Shown here: piece after piece, positions 34,716 through 45,779 of the stretch
Layout: each line of letters begins with the position of its first letter
Position numbering within the stretch: position 1 is the first letter of the stretch
Assembly (NCBI GenBank): GCA_020809705.1
Contig: CP085826.1
Location: forward strand, 7,874,001-7,938,000
Origin: Calonectria ilicicola
Lineage: Eukaryota > Ascomycota > Sordariomycetes > Hypocreales > Nectriaceae
Direction: 5' to 3'
Length of the DNA stretch: 64,000 nucleotides
The notes under the pieces: generated by a model
The model's input: only the letters and a program-made list of their open reading frames with translations
Database searches by the model: none
Told to the model about the DNA's origin: nothing
Translations under genes and position numbers: made by a program

Positions 34716-34982
34716 TGTGGGTTTTATGGTGAACTCGTAGGATAGGACTTTTCGTCAGAGACGTTCTTTATCCGGGACTTTGGCCTTCGGAGCGGATTAT
34801 CAATCTTCCTCCTGGTGACAGGCAGCAGTCCAAAAGGAGCCAATCGCTATTCAATATTTTTCTTAGTGACGAGTGATTAATACCGTTTTGCTAACTCATC
34901 ATTCATCTCTGGAGGAGACACGAAACTGGAAGCCGCACCCAAATTCTGACGCCTTTGCTTAGTTGTGTCGGATAAGTCTCAT

Positions 34983-36974
34983 ATGATGATTAATTTGTGC
35001 AGTTATTGCTCGGGGCTCTTCCCGCTAAAGCCTAGCACAGACACCTCAAACTGTCAACCAGTTGCTCATCAACCGAATGTCAAGGCACTTATCCAGTCCG
35101 CCCAAGACTGTGGACTATGTGAAATTATCCAAGAATACTGGCAGCTTCACGTGCTGCAAAAGCGGTTCCCTGACATCACAGAGGATAAATTGGAGTTCCT
35201 CAAGTTGTCCTTGCATCTCGATCAACCCATCGTCCTTGATTCGGGTGTGTCGTGGTCTCTCTTAATGGTCGATATGGAAGTACCGTGGCATAAATTCGAA
35301 ATGTCATCTAGAATGACGATCACCACTTGTCCTTTGAATGGTATGAGCTACGGCGGTCTCTATGACAACTCCTTTTTTATTAATTACTTGTTAGAAATGG
35401 CCCTTGAAAGTTCGCTGTGGAGTGGCAAAAGCTCCTCTATGGAGGGGAAGTGTGGGGCAATCGAGAAGTGGTTCGCCGAGTGTACATCCAAACATTCTGA
35501 AAGCGCACCACCTACCCACCAATATCCGAGGCGCCTGGTTGATATCGGGATCGAAGGAAACCATCTCCGACTTGTAGATACAAATCACGACATTATGCAT
35601 GAGGCTAGATATGCCACCTTGAGTCATTGTTGGGGTCCCATTCAGCCACTCATTACGACGAATGACAATTTACCGCTTTTCTCCGATTGCATCCCCATAG
35701 AGTCTGTCCCTCGGACATTTATGGAGGCAATTGCTGTTGTTCGAAAGCTAGGTATTCGCTACATTTGGATTGACAGTTTGTGTATCATTCAAGATGATTT
35801 GGACGACTGGAGGCAGGAAGCAGCTCGAATGAAGGACGTATACGCGGGAAGTTCCGTAACAATCTCAGCGTCAGACGCCAAGGATAGTACACAAGGTTGT
35901 TTTGTCGACACGGACCCAAACGTTTCAAGCAGCCGTCAAATCCACACTTCTCAGCCAGCAGTCCCGATTGGTAGTGAGTCGAGACTTATTATTCGAATCC
36001 ACCAAGGCGATATCCGAACTCGTGCCAGAAGCTCGATGTTAAGTACTAGGTGCTGGGGTTTGCAGGAGCGACTGCTTTCTCATCGAGTCGTGTATTGTAT
36101 GCAACCAGAAATCCATTGGACATGTCAGCAAAGTTTCAGTTTCGAGTCGAGTGGCTGCTTCAAAGGGAGCGAATTCATGGGATTCAATGGTGACTTTATG
36201 CTAACAGAGGCCTCTGTCACTGAGCTGCACAAAAAGTGGTGCGATTGGATGAAGGACTATTCTCGGATGAATGTCACTGTTACAAGAGACAGGCTTAGCG
36301 CTCTGGCGGGTATAGTCCAACATTATGGCGAAAGAACTGGCCACAAGCACATCCTGGCTTGTTGGGGACAGACAATGATGACAGATCTATTGTGGCTTCG
36401 AGTGGGAGAGATAGTCGACCCCTCCCTGGCACTTTCTGATGTTCCTTCTTGGTCGTGGTTATCGCGCGTTGGGGAGGTTTACTTTGACTTTTGGCAACGA
36501 GATTCGGAAGAGAAAGACACCCGAAAGATTGACGACCACACCAAGCTAATTAAAGCGAGTATTGTTTGGACTGGAGATCCGATGGTTTCAGATATTCAAT
36601 CGACTACTCTGATTGTTGAAGGTCCTGTGCGACAGCTTGATCTCCGCATAGATCCGAAGGCAAAGGATTTCAACCCACCATATATGAACGTCAATGGGGA
36701 AGTGCCAGATTTTAGCAAGAGTCCCATTCCTTGGCGCTGCGCGGGACAGTTTGATCTTGAGAGAGATAACGAAGGTGGTCTGTTCACATGTCTCCTGGTG
36801 CGATCAGTCAGCTCGAACGTCCGAAGCGTCGATGGCAATACAAAGGAGACATTTTTACTGCTTGTGCCAGAGCCAGGACTGCAAGATACATATCGAAGGG
36901 TAGGCATCGCTATGATCCGCGGTAGTGAGACCGAGTTTAAGTCTGCAGAAAAGAAGAAAATCCATCTAATCTAA
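34983..36974 (+). CDS. HET-domain (heterokaryon incompatibility) protein
   Basis: Single exon, 663 aa, from the ATG at 34983. The HET domain is unmistakable at about residues 205-345: ARYATLSHCWG, VPRTFMEAIAVVRKLGIRYI, WIDSLCIIQDDLDDWRQEA and MKDVYAGSSVTISASDAKDS. The N-terminus carries cysteine pairs (NLCSYCSGLF, CGLCEIIQEYW) typical of these proteins. The C-terminal half (LSTRCWGLQERLLSHRVV, DRLSALAGIVQHYG, LPSWSWLS-like SDVPSWSWLSR) is the conserved HET tail. HET proteins trigger cell death on non-self fusion or act in related immune responses. It lies next to NLR-type genes and debris, consistent with a recognition island. No in-frame stops. Confidence 0.92.
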   Translation: MMINLCSYCSGLFPLKPSTDTSNCQPVAHQPNVKALIQSAQDCGLCEIIQEYWQLHVLQKRFPDITEDKLEFLKLSLHLDQPIVLDSGVSWSLLMVDMEVPWHKFEMSSRMTITTCPLNGMSYGGLYDNSFFINYLLEMALESSLWSGKSSSMEGKCGAIEKWFAECTSKHSESAPPTHQYPRRLVDIGIEGNHLRLVDTNHDIMHEARYATLSHCWGPIQPLITTNDNLPLFSDCIPIESVPRTFMEAIAVVRKLGIRYIWIDSLCIIQDDLDDWRQEAARMKDVYAGSSVTISASDAKDSTQGCFVDTDPNVSSSRQIHTSQPAVPIGSESRLIIRIHQGDIRTRARSSMLSTRCWGLQERLLSHRVVYCMQPEIHWTCQQSFSFESSGCFKGSEFMGFNGDFMLTEASVTELHKKWCDWMKDYSRMNVTVTRDRLSALAGIVQHYGERTGHKHILACWGQTMMTDLLWLRVGEIVDPSLALSDVPSWSWLSRVGEVYFDFWQRDSEEKDTRKIDDHTKLIKASIVWTGDPMVSDIQSTTLIVEGPVRQLDLRIDPKAKDFNPPYMNVNGEVPDFSKSPIPWRCAGQFDLERDNEGGLFTCLLVRSVSSNVRSVDGNTKETFLLLVPEPGLQDTYRRVGIAMIRGSETEFKSAEKKKIHLI

Positions 36975-37687
36975 TTAGAAGTGGAAGACATAAATAAAGT
37001 TATTACTGCCTGATAACCAAAGGTCTAAACACTTCTATCTTCCTCTTTTCGGAATTAGAATTTGCGCTGTCAGCTTCCTTAATTTTCTTTTCATAATTTC
37101 CGAGTCCCAAATGGGTTGCTCGCTTGTGTGATGCCTTGCCTAGCTCGAGAAGCGTGATTGAGACTTGAAAAGTCTACGGTATGCCTGCCGGTCATGTGGA
37201 ACATTTTATTATTGCTTTTACCTAAGAAACGATGTAAGAGCTGACTCATAGCATGAAAAAGGCTTCTGCACTCTCCCCTGATATGATAATATCCTTGTGT
37301 TCTGGGTTTAGTTGCATAGGGAACCTAACTAAATATGGACCAGACCGTGGAATGTACCTCTTTGGGAATCGGTGGAGTTATCGGAGATACTTGGCAATGC
37401 CAAGAGTTGCCTCGTCATCGTTTCGGATGATCTTCTCAATTAACGAGAAAGTCTAATTGGCAGCTTTGAATGATTAGCGTAACCTTGGCACTCGTTTTAT
37501 CCATGTTAATTGACACAAACGTTGGGCCAGCATAATGTTCCCAGTAATGGTTATTACAACTTTCTAGTGGCATGCATGGCCTTGGTCGGTGAGGGCCCGA
37601 TACTTCTCATTATATAAAGATCTCGAATGACCGACCCATATGTATGATCAAATGTAGAGTATCATTGTTTCATTTATTCCAAGCAAC
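36975..37687. other. Intergenic, promoter of the tannase-like gene
   Basis: No gene is recognised. A TATATAAAG-like box near 37612-37619 lies about 70 bp before the esterase start and may be its TATA element. Confidence 0.45.
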
Positions 37688-39316
37688 ATGAAAGCTGGCC
37701 AGTTTCTTACTCTGGGCGGTCTTATCGCAAATTTGCAGGCGGCCATGGGCTACCAGCTCGGTAGTCGTGACTGCTCTGTTGACTTTTTCAAACATATACT
37801 TCCGCCCAATGCATCAATTCTATCTGCGGTTCAAGTAGCGAATGGTAGCGAGTATGGCGAAGGCACTGCAAATCCTGCTTGGCCAATTAACCCTACCAAC
37901 CTGCCAGAGCTATGTGCAGTTACCGTCAACGTTAGCTCATCAGCCATTTCCAATTTCAGATTTGGAATCTTTTTACCGGCTATTTGGAACAGCCGATTCC
38001 TTGCTGTCGGTAACGGAGGCTTTTCAGGAGGCATCAACTGGCTTAGCATGGGGAACGGTGTTCGTTACGACATGGCAGTTCTCTCGACGGACACAGGGCA
38101 TAATTCTTCATCTGCAGAACTTACCTGGGCCCTAAACAACCCAGAGAGACAGGAGGACTTTGGCTACCGCGCGCTGCACCGCTCTGTCAAAATCGGAAAG
38201 TTGCTAGCTGAGGCGTTCTATGGACGCAAGATATCGTACTCATATTATGCTGGATTTTCCACCGGAGGGAGACAGGGCCTCAAAGAAGCACAATTCTCTC
38301 CAGGCACCTTTGATGGTCTCGCTGTAGGCGCACCTGCTTGGTGGACAAGTCGTCTCTCGCCATGGACTACTAAAGTGGCAACATACAATCTCCCGATTAC
38401 CGACCCGAAGCATATCCCGAAAGAGCTGTTTGCAGCCATTGGCGAGGAGGCAATTAGACAATGCGACCCTGTTGATGGTTTAGTCGATGGAATTATCAGC
38501 GCTCCAGATTTGTGCCACTTTGATCTGAACACCCTGCTTTGCGGTACCGTGGGGCGGAACTCTACAAACTGTCTGACACCACTCCAGGTTCAAACCCTGC
38601 ACAATATCTACGCCGAGTATCACGCTGATGGAAAATTTGCTTTCCCTGGTATGGAGTACGGCTCGGAGTCGGAATGGGAAAGGATGATTGGTTCATCAGA
38701 ACCGAACATTATGGGAGACGGATACATCCAGAATTTTGTCTACAACGACCTGAGCTGGAACTGGACGACGTATAACGATAGCATTCTATGGGAGGCTGAG
38801 GCCAAAGATCCAGGCAACTGCACAGCGGATGACTTCAACATGACCAGGTTCGAGAGGCGCGGGGGCAAAATTTTAATGTACCATGGAATGTCGGACGCCC
38901 TTATTCCCGTGCGCAGCTCTGTAGAGTTTTACAACCGCGTCGCCAATGAAATGGGCGGCCTCGAAGCCTTGCAAAGCTGGTTCAGATACTTTCCGGTTCC
39001 TGGAATGGTCCACGTCACGGGCTCTCCAGTCGATGCGCCGTGGTATCTCGGGGGAGTATACCCGGCTGGTCTGTTGGGGCGGGACGTTTACTCCACCCCC
39101 GGCTTCGAAGATGCTCAGCACGACGTCATGTTGGCTCTAATTGATTGGGTAGAAAAGCAACAACCAGTTGACAGCATCATTGCGACAACGTGGAATTCGG
39201 ACACTAAGCCGAGCTCTGGAGTCTTGAGACAGAGGCCAGTATGCCCGTATCCCAAGAGGCAGACGTATAACGGGACAGGTAACCCGAATAAGCCAGAAAG
39301 TTTCTACTGTGCTTAA
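37688..39316 (+). CDS. Tannase / feruloyl esterase family protein, lacking the catalytic-site cysteine pair
   Basis: Single exon, 542 aa, signal peptide at about residues 1-21 (MKAGQFLTLGGLIANLQAAMG). The tannase fold (PF07519 type) is supported by LAVGNGGFSGG, STDTGHNSS, YYAGFSTGGRQGLKEAQ (nucleophile Ser191), GLAVGAPAWW, CDPVDGLVDGII (calcium loop), YHGMSDALIPVRS (Asp403) and VPGMVHVTG (His442). Family enzymes release gallic, ferulic or related acids from plant esters outside the cell. In characterised members Cys residues next to Ser and His form a disulfide (CS-D-HC motif). Here they are Phe190 and Val443, so both partners are gone together. Several N-glycosylation sequons are present. 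Confidence 0.92.
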   Translation: MKAGQFLTLGGLIANLQAAMGYQLGSRDCSVDFFKHILPPNASILSAVQVANGSEYGEGTANPAWPINPTNLPELCAVTVNVSSSAISNFRFGIFLPAIWNSRFLAVGNGGFSGGINWLSMGNGVRYDMAVLSTDTGHNSSSAELTWALNNPERQEDFGYRALHRSVKIGKLLAEAFYGRKISYSYYAGFSTGGRQGLKEAQFSPGTFDGLAVGAPAWWTSRLSPWTTKVATYNLPITDPKHIPKELFAAIGEEAIRQCDPVDGLVDGIISAPDLCHFDLNTLLCGTVGRNSTNCLTPLQVQTLHNIYAEYHADGKFAFPGMEYGSESEWERMIGSSEPNIMGDGYIQNFVYNDLSWNWTTYNDSILWEAEAKDPGNCTADDFNMTRFERRGGKILMYHGMSDALIPVRSSVEFYNRVANEMGGLEALQSWFRYFPVPGMVHVTGSPVDAPWYLGGVYPAGLLGRDVYSTPGFEDAQHDVMLALIDWVEKQQPVDSIIATTWNSDTKPSSGVLRQRPVCPYPKRQTYNGTGNPNKPESFYCA

Positions 39317-40333
39317 TGATACAGTGAGCATCAAAGGTGCGCGGGCATGTGAAATACGGAAGCTGTAGATATATTCATTTCTCTCAACTGTTTTCCTGAA
39401 ACTTGAGCTCGATATTCCTCATAGTTAGAAACAATTCAGAACAGCTCCTTCAAAGATATTTTGAAGAAATGTGTGGGTCAGTCATGTTCCGGGCTCGATA
39501 GTGATGCTACTAGGGGAAGTTCCTGAAGTTGTGATCGCCAAATGGGAATTCTGGCGATCGAGGTAAGTTGGGCTGCACTGAACGTTTCGATTATGCAAGG
39601 CTTTCACAAAAGATATTTGTTAATGAGCGTGATCCTGGCCGCACTACCGCCTCAGCATGAAATAGTCTTTGACCTGCGTGCATGGTGATGTGATATCGTC
39701 CTCTCGCTGCAGTTTCTGTTATGATCGTGCCCTCTTAGTAGCTGTTATCCGCACCGGTAATCATGAGCATTGTAGTTATTGAATTATCTTTTGGGCTAAC
39801 CGGCTAATCGACGTAATGGGAAGTGCGGATCCTTCCAGTTCCACCCCACAAAACATAGATATCAGAAAATCCGTGTATATGGCCTGTTTTGGCATGGCTT
39901 TAGCCCACCACTGGCCTGCAATTTTCTGGCATTTAGCCTCTAAAGATAGAGTTTAAAGCACAGGACAATCCTCAAAAGGTCGTACCACATCTACATTTTC
40001 TTCCTCTTCCGCAGCTATCTGATCCATTCATAATTTATTTATTTCTTTATTATTCAACCATCAAATTGATGTTTAGAGAAACCCAGTTCTGCAATATCCA
40101 ATGTGGAAGAAGTCAGAGGGGATCAATCTTTCAAGGGGTGTATTTTACAAGTTGTTTTCTCACTACCATTATAGTTCCATGGGTAAGGAGATAATGATGA
40201 GTAATTGAAAGCTGCAGTTCTACATAAAGATTGTGTTTAAATTGACACTCGCGCATCATCCTTTGAATGGGCATTCTTTGATGCTGTGCTAATAATTTGA
40301 TAGAAACGGCCCTAAAAAGTTCCCAGTTGAATC
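39317..40333. other. Convergent intergenic region about 1 kb
   Basis: No coding feature or repeat was recognised between the esterase and the 3' end of the NACHT-ankyrin gene. Confidence 0.45.
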
Positions 40334-43300
40334 TTAAATTTCATCAGACATGGCTCCCGCATTCACCAGCAAGTCTTTAACTTGCGAGATGGTGGTGGAG
40401 TCTCCCACACCAGAGTCGTACCAATAATCCAAGGGCGTTTTGCCCTCCTTATCTTTCGCATTTACACAGGCGCCTGCCTGTAGCAGCTTTTCGCAAATAT
40501 TGAAATTCATTTGTTGTGCAGCAAGATGAAGAGGTGTTCTATCATGCGAATCTGTGATGTTGACAGGAGCTCTATATTTGCAAAGCAACGTGACCAAACT
40601 TTGATTGTCGGACTTGACTGCGAGGTGCGATGGAGTGTCGGAGTATACGTTAGCAAGTGCCATGTCTGAGCCCATTTTGAGGAGACGCTCGACAACAGAT
40701 CTGTGTTCATGCTGGATGGCCAGGTGTAGCGGCGTCTGGTTCTCCAAGTTCCAAGTGTCGATGTTGATACCGCGGTCAATGAGAATCGACATAATAATAT
40801 CATTCCCCACAATTGCGGCGTAATGGACCGCTCTCATTCCCTCCTTGTTACTTAAATTGACAGCTGCCCCGAAGTTGCAAAGTAGTTCACAGCTGGAAGT
40901 AAATCCCCCTTTGCATGCGAGATGAAGACCAGTGTTGTATGTTGTTTCGACAACGGCGTTAACATCACACCGATCATGGTTCAATATAATTCGTAGTACT
41001 TCAACGTGGCCGAGCTGACATGCAATACGAATGGGTTCCTCGAAATCTTGGTTTCTGACACGTAAGTCTAATCCAGCTTCAAGCAACAGTGTCACCGCCC
41101 AGGAATGGTTGAGTTTGACAGCTAACCCGAGGACACACTCGTTATCGAGATCTTTAATATCCAGTTTGGCCCGATCTTCTTGAATCTCGTTCAGGATGAA
41201 TGCAGTGGCTTTTAGATGATTCAACCTTAGAGAGCTTTGAAGAGCCGAGAACCAATCTTCGTGAGTGTTTAAGGGAATGAAATGATTTCGCCCCCAAAGC
41301 TGAAATCCATGGTTATCATGGGGAGTCCACAACGCGCTAAAGACCATCGCGCGGTTTCCTCTTCTAGCACTCTCGTGCAATTTTCGTGTGAATTTTGGAT
41401 ATTTCAACTTCTTAGCTGAATAGTCGAGTAATTTGGCCATGGCTTTCAATTGCCCATGTTCTGCTGCTACGCAGAGCGGCTTCTCTAAGTCTAAGACCCA
41501 ATCCTGCGTTCCTTCTTCTTCCATCAACCACTCTATCGAGTTTAAGGATGAATTTGCAGCTGCAAGGCACAGGCATTCTTGAAAAAATGCTTGGTTCCAG
41601 GTGAAGCCTTTGGATTTGGACTGGTCAATAATGTGTGTGAGATTCAACGCGCAGTAGTTGGCCATTTCCCAAAACACTGGATCTTCTTTTAGCGAGTCTT
41701 TTGGCCAAGACTCAATTGGCGAACATTTGTCTAGGCTGGTCTCGCTGTCTCTCCATAAGATGTACTCGCGGCTCTCCACCTCGAAAAGTTCGTTGACTAA
41801 ATCCTTGAGTCGACGATTCAGAGACCCCGATCCTTGCGCAAGAAATGCGTGATGTCTCCAGTGTAGGGAGGCGTAGTGGAAAAAGCTAAACTGATCTCGG
41901 TTTGTTATATCCGCTTCTGCGTTGTTTTCCCAGTTTCTAGGGGTGCGCTGTTTTCTTTGTTGTTGATCTTCAAATAAAGCAAACATGTACTCGAGGCAGG
42001 CTTCAGCCATGCTGGTATGAATGAGCTCCTTGTAAAACTTAATCGACCGAAGAAATTCATTTTCTCTGGCTATGCTGGATGGCAATCCAATCAGAGAAAT
42101 AACATCGTGAAAAATGTGATTTTGATTCAAAGCCCGTTTCACAATGGCATGGATCATCATTACTCGACCTTCCCGAACATCCAATAACGGTGCGAATGTC
42201 TTAAGATCATCTGAAAAGTCCCAAACGATTTGATCCATGATTCGCTCTAGTCGTGAGTCGAGAAACTGGCTTTGATTAGCCATTTCTGAAAGCTGACAAT
42301 TATGACACTCTTGATCTGTGTCTGATGCTAAGATCTCCGTGACGGTTAGATAGACTCCAGGTACCGTCCAACCTCGAAAGACGAAGCGGTTTAGATATGA
42401 TAGACTGAGAGGACTCAACGGAGAGAAAGCAGCCGTGATCAAATACAATGTGCGTATAAGCAAAGTGCGATTTCCTGGAAACGTTCGAAGATAGTCATGT
42501 AGAACAAAGTCTAAGTTAGGAGACAGACGTGTCAATAGGTGCCTACAACTGTGAACAGTCTTTTCGGACTCGAGCCTCTGGATTGCTAGACGAGTCCATA
42601 AAAAGCTACCCGAGTCCTGAGTCTTTTCTTTCGCAAGCTCCCGGAGGCTAATAGGAAGCGGTATTCGTCTGGAGATTTTGTCGAGCATTAGGCTCAAGTA
42701 GGTTTGCAAAGATTGATGAATTTGACTGGGCATCAGGTGGATGTTAAAGTCGCAGGGAAGGTCCGGAGTTCTAGCTGTCACAATTAGGTTGAACCTATTT
42801 CTCTTGTGAAGCCAACTATGTAGAGTCTGGCGGTCGACTTGATTGCACTCGTCCATAGCGTCTATAAGCAACGTGATTGTGCCAGCATTATTTTGAATAT
42901 CGTCGATTATAGCGTCCAAAATAAAGACAAGATCAGTCGTTGGGAACTTGCACTCCTCAAACACGCTGGTACGTCCGTACACGTGTTTAAAGAAGCTTCT
43001 CTCATAGATCAATAATTGATAAATAAGTGCTCGAAGGAATGTATTGAAGCTCTGTCGTCTTTTGAAGGTCTCATCGAAGAAATATTGTATCGTGTATTGT
43101 GTTCTCACAGAAGCGGCTCCTTCGTGGCCGTCATGCTCTATCGCGCTCGACTGAAGTTGAGCGGATAAGAATCTCGCCAACACTGTTTTCCCAGAGCCAG
43201 GTCTCCCGAGAATGGAGAGACTGGCATTGATGTCACATTCTTGCCAGGATTGAAAATCGCCATTATCGAGGATCCAGTCACAGGTGTTTGGAAATGGTTC

Positions 43301-44508
43301 CGATACCATAACTGGCTCGAGCCATGTTGTCTTTAAGCGACGCAGACATCTCTCCTCCCTTTCTGCTGAGTGAATATTAGCAAGTTAAAACTCTCAACGC
43401 TCCAGTTGGTTATAGGTACCTAATGTCATTGAGTTCTCTCGAGCTTCTGACTGGCTTCCCGTCATGATAGTTCCTAGCCAAGGTACTTGCACATCGGAGA
43501 GTCGTGGGTTAAGTCCCAATGTACCGCTCATTTTGACGAGTCTAAGCACAATTTGATAGCCTTCATGAGACTTTGTCTCAAATTTGACGCAGTTCAGATG
43601 GTCTCCTGGAATGGAATGGATCTCTTCTTGTGACATGCCAATTTGGGCTTGGCGACGAGTTACTACCTGATGAAATGTCAATAAATTAGAATAGAATAAA
43701 AGCTTGGGCACGGTGGGAGGCGAACAATCTGCTCCCCTAGAACTGTCTTCGTCGGCGAGGTTTCATAGAAGGTGACAAGCTTAATCTGATAAGCCCCCAA
43801 GAGCTCCTTGAACTCCGTACACACAGTAGATATGTTCCAGTCTGATTGAATAGCATTCAGAGTCGGTTTAATGCAGTTTCTATCGGCTGTTGGCAGTAAT
43901 TCAACAAGGCTTTTTTGGCAATCCATGGCTTGAATCCATCCGTCCTTGCTGAAGTTCACACTAGGAGTGCTGAAAAAGGACACAGCTTTTGTTGCATAGG
44001 GTAGAGCCTTCGCGTGAGCCGAAACGCTTTTTTCTGCAGCAATGAGGGCCTATAACATCAGAGAAGGGTTCACAGAGTATTTTAACAGTCGTTATACTTG
44101 CAGCCATGACAATAAGCCCTCCTATACCGTGAGCAACGAAAAGTAGTGGCCGGTGGTACTGGAAATCTCGATTCCGCCGTTCACCAAGGGCCCTCAATAG
44201 CACTTGGCCGAAGTCAATGATTGAGAGTGGATCTGATGTCTGAAATAGAGCCGCATAGCTAAAGCTCAAGACTCTGGCAGTCTCGAAATCTTTCTATAGA
44301 AAATCTCGGGGCCAGCAGGTCGATCTGCTGCTCCAAGTGGATTTTGGACCTCCGATTAAACTATGAACGAGAACTATACTAAATGTGACGTTGGTTAGAT
44401 TGATGATGGTGGATATGATGTCTGGGCGAAGTAAACTTGCTCAACGGTTGGGCTCTCTCCACCAGACCAAAGATCAATAAGGCCGACGGCGCTGTTTTCC
44501 GATGCCAT
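40334..44508 (-). CDS. NACHT-ankyrin NLR-like protein with damaged N-terminal hydrolase region
   Basis: Secure exons: 44049-43726, 43666-43420, 43365-40334, preceded by an exon ending at 44102. The NACHT domain has Walker A LSILGRPGSGKTVLARFL and Walker B ITLLIDAMDECN. About six or seven ankyrin repeats occupy the C-terminus (TTYNTGLHLACKGG, NQTPLHLAIQHEHR, DRTPLHLAAQQMN). The N-terminal part is a SERAC1/lipase-like domain (IVLVHSLIGG, LLFVAHGIGGLIVMAALIAA) where the nucleophile Ser of a usual HSLGG is Gly. A TAG at 44294-44296 interrupts that domain in frame (WPRDFL-stop-KDFETARVLSF), and the first exon (ATG at 44508, MASENSAVGLIDLW) does not join in phase by eye. The intron 44050-44101 uses a GC donor (GCAAGT). 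Fungal NLRs of this type act in non-self recognition; this copy may be inactive or expressed from an internal start. Confidence 0.78.
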
Positions 44509-44876
44509 AGTTGTCTGTCCAAGATCAGAGCCAAGCGGCAACGCGTCGAGCGGGGCTTTGGGTGAGATGGGTGATGACGTTAGCGGACGAAATGAGACAC
44601 AGAGTGGCGTTTGACCCAGTGTTTTTGATTCGAGCAGTGTAGCGCAGACAAGCACGTGACATTGGCAACAGTGTTCAACCGTATTGACTTGGAACTGGAA
44701 CAATCTAAACGGGAGAGGCGAGTGAATGTGATGCATGCATCTTTGTGAAGCACTGAGCGTGCCGGAACACGCTCAAGACTAATTTGACACTAAGGTTACT
44801 ACTCAAAGACAAACTTGTGAATCAAGGACACGATAACAAAGATTCCGACCATGTCCCCACAATATCCCATTGTTGC
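44509..44876. other. Short intergenic stretch
   Basis: 368 bp between two minus-strand genes. It holds the presumed promoter of the NACHT gene; nothing else is visible. Confidence 0.4.
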
Positions 44877-45779
44877 TTATGATGACCCCGGGTGTGAATC
44901 AAGGCTTTGACCGCGTCTTATGGAAACCAGTTTTTTCAGCTCCGGCGACCCCAACTCGTCCATGTATACCTCCAACTTAAGAGGATCAATATCCCGCCCC
45001 TCAAATGTAGACTTGTAGGTGGCATCATACTTGACAACAGCCACTTTCGGACTAAAAGCATTGAGGGTGGCATTTTTGGCGTCCGTTGGCCAATCTACCG
45101 TCGCATCAATCGTGATATTGCATCTAAATTTCTTTGTTGATCGCTGTACAAGGAAAGCACACCTGATGATGCCTGGTATTCCACTCTCTTGACTGCTGTT
45201 CTCTGTGACATGAAGCCGAGCAACATTGGCTTTTAAAGGCTCTCGTCCGCTGGCGTCTTTGGAGCGAGTTCGAGACCCATGAATCTGGGCTTGAAATTTG
45301 ATCTGCTTGCTGACCTCGCTTGTTTTGCTGATTTTTGGCTCAGTTTCAATGCCCACTATGGCGGAAAGCGAGGCCTTAAAATTGGCTTCCCAAGTAGTGT
45401 TATTTACCCAATCTTCGGTTGACTGATCCCAGTATAGCTTCTCGCCGTCTGGGGCATGATCCAGCAGTTGCGGAGCGTCATCGGCCTCGGGCATATCGGT
45501 GTCATCAGTAAAGTCAAATTGAAAGGTGCCACTCTTAAGCCTTTTATTGTCATTTTCGCTGGTTGGGTTGACTGAATAAACGAGCAGAGTTGCATCACAC
45601 ACTTCACCCGTGGAGAGTGCGGCTCGCCCATGGACAACAATGGGATTGTATATTTCAACATGGACATTTCTTGCGAGCTGCCTATGCGCAACAATGTTTC
45701 CAGATTGACCGTCATGGAGGGTCGCAAATGCATCGGGTTCCAAACCCACGACAATGGGTGCGAGGTCAACAGGAGCCAT
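44877..45779 (-). CDS. Hypothetical 300-residue protein in the NLR island
   Basis: Single exon with good coding character, 300 aa, no signal peptide or membrane span. I recognise no domain. The N-terminal third is hydrophobic/beta-like (VGLEPDAFATLHDGQSGNIV, HVEIYNPIVVHGRAALSTGE), the middle acidic (FTDDTDMPEADDAPQ), and the C-terminal part beta-rich (RCNITIDATVDWPTD, PKVAVVKYDATYKSTFEGRD). It is divergent from the ankyrin/subtilisin gene (745 bp between starts) and downstream of nothing else, so it could be a partner, an adaptor or an effector of the neighbouring NLR-type genes. Intracellular location is inferred. Confidence 0.7.
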   Translation of the reverse strand: MAPVDLAPIVVGLEPDAFATLHDGQSGNIVAHRQLARNVHVEIYNPIVVHGRAALSTGEVCDATLLVYSVNPTSENDNKRLKSGTFQFDFTDDTDMPEADDAPQLLDHAPDGEKLYWDQSTEDWVNNTTWEANFKASLSAIVGIETEPKISKTSEVSKQIKFQAQIHGSRTRSKDASGREPLKANVARLHVTENSSQESGIPGIIRCAFLVQRSTKKFRCNITIDATVDWPTDAKNATLNAFSPKVAVVKYDATYKSTFEGRDIDPLKLEVYMDELGSPELKKLVSIRRGQSLDSHPGSS

